Shown: one piece after another, positions 63,333 to 64,000 of the stretch
How the letters are laid out: each line of letters opens with the position of its first letter
Numbering within the stretch: position 1 is the first letter of the stretch
Source of the DNA: Nitrospirota bacterium
Lineage (GTDB): Bacteria > Nitrospirota > Thermodesulfovibrionia > Thermodesulfovibrionales > UBA1546
Assembly: GCA_016212165.1 (NCBI GenBank)
Contig: JACRGY010000057.1
Span: forward strand, 27,346 to 91,345
DNA length: 64,000 nucleotides
Direction of reading: 5' to 3'
Made by a program: the position numbers and the translations under genes
The notes under the pieces: model-generated
Told to the model about the DNA's origin: nothing
The model's database searches: none
Seen by the model: only the letters and a program-made list of their open reading frames with translations

Positions 63333-64000
63333 GTGAAGATCCCTCCCTATCTTGTGAACGAATATTATGACGACCGCTATTTCGATGTTGTCAATGCCAT
63401 CGAAGAAGCGAAGCACATCTTTTTTCAGGGTACCGGCATCAGGGATATTCTCTCTGCCGCAGGGCCGTGGAAGAAAGAATTCATAATAGGCGAAACAGGC
63501 TTCGGCGCAGGCCGTCTGCTCATTGCCCTCATGGATTTTCTGGACAATTGCGGCATCACAGATATAACTATCATCTACAATTCCGTTGAACTGCATCCAG
63601 TCACTTCTGAGCGGATGGCGTCCATTCTCGGAGGATTCAGAACAGAGGTTGGCCCGCTTATTGATCTGCTTGTCCGGGCCTACAGCAGCATAGAAATTTC
63701 CAGGCCGGGGTGGCACCGGATACAACTCACACGGCCTTTTGGCACCCTGACCCTGAATCTCTGGATCGGGGAGGCCCTTGAAATGGTCAGTGCACTCACA
63801 ACCCCCTGTGACGCATGGTTTCTGGATGGCCATGGGCCAAAGAAAAACCCTGACATCTGGCGGCATGAGCTTCTTATGGCGATTGGAAAAAAAACAAAGA
63901 CCAACGGGGCCTGTGCTACCTTTACTGTTGCCGGAGCTGTAAGGCGCGGGCTTATTGATGCGGGGTTTTCTATTGAGCAGCGCCCTGGTTTTGGCGGGAA
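63333..64000 (+). CDS. MnmC/MnmD-like tRNA 5-methylaminomethyl-2-thiouridine methyltransferase (DUF752), truncated by window edge
   Basis: GTG start; MKIPPYLVNEYYDDRYFDVVNAIEEAKHIFFQG..., FIIGETGFGAGRLL, CDAWFLDGHGPKKNPDIWRHELL, GACATFTVAGAVRRGLIDAGFSIEQRPGFGG. Confidence 0.88.
   Translation, partial: MKIPPYLVNEYYDDRYFDVVNAIEEAKHIFFQGTGIRDILSAAGPWKKEFIIGETGFGAGRLLIALMDFLDNCGITDITIIYNSVELHPVTSERMASILGGFRTEVGPLIDLLVRAYSSIEISRPGWHRIQLTRPFGTLTLNLWIGEALEMVSALTTPCDAWFLDGHGPKKNPDIWRHELLMAIGKKTKTNGACATFTVAGAVRRGLIDAGFSIEQRPGFGG

Noticed and set aside
63285-63866. 193-aa minus ORF near the right edge
   Set aside because: Antisense to the MnmC-like reading frame, which carries recognisable motifs

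Overview
A 64 kb bacterial chromosomal segment. By gene content I guess Nitrospirota or a similar sulfur/sigma-54-rich lineage; this is an inference. It is mostly protein coding. I see no rRNA, tRNA or CRISPR array. Main blocks: (a) 0.8-7.1 kb, an AmmeMemoRadiSam locus (MEMO-AMMECR1 fusion plus radical SAM enzyme) with a NosR/RnfG-like FMN/ferredoxin membrane protein and a spermidine-synthase-like membrane protein; (b) 7-16 kb, DUF2339/DUF3999, siroheme synthase N-domain, a BamD-like lipoprotein, mnmG, NYN and PAP2 proteins; (c) two paralogous TauE/SafE plus universal-stress-protein clusters (16.3-19.1 and 42.2-46.0 kb); (d) several two-component systems with sigma-54 activators, including a receiver protein whose phospho-acceptor Asp is Glu; (e) 26.8-35.2 kb, a PEP-synthase-like protein, GntR, CBS, DASS transporter, an LCIB-type carbonic anhydrase and NhaD, a candidate inorganic-carbon locus; (f) a SBP-HK-NtrC operon next to a YncE-like beta-propeller gene; (g) a csp gene with a terminator-like leader; (h) 48.8-53.9 kb, a defense-like island with a large SIR2 protein and a PIN toxin-antitoxin pair, with a repeated coding-derived sequence at module boundaries; (i) a FAD/Fe-S oxidoreductase group and a truncated MnmC-like methyltransferase at the right edge that the ORF track misses. 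The most novel signal is a structured repeat of about 130-150 nt with three full and at least two truncated copies. Its core is conserved while its terminal arms differ between copies yet stay self-complementary. The full copies sit just 3' of genes in the same orientation as those genes. All family calls come from reading motifs by eye; no database searches were run.
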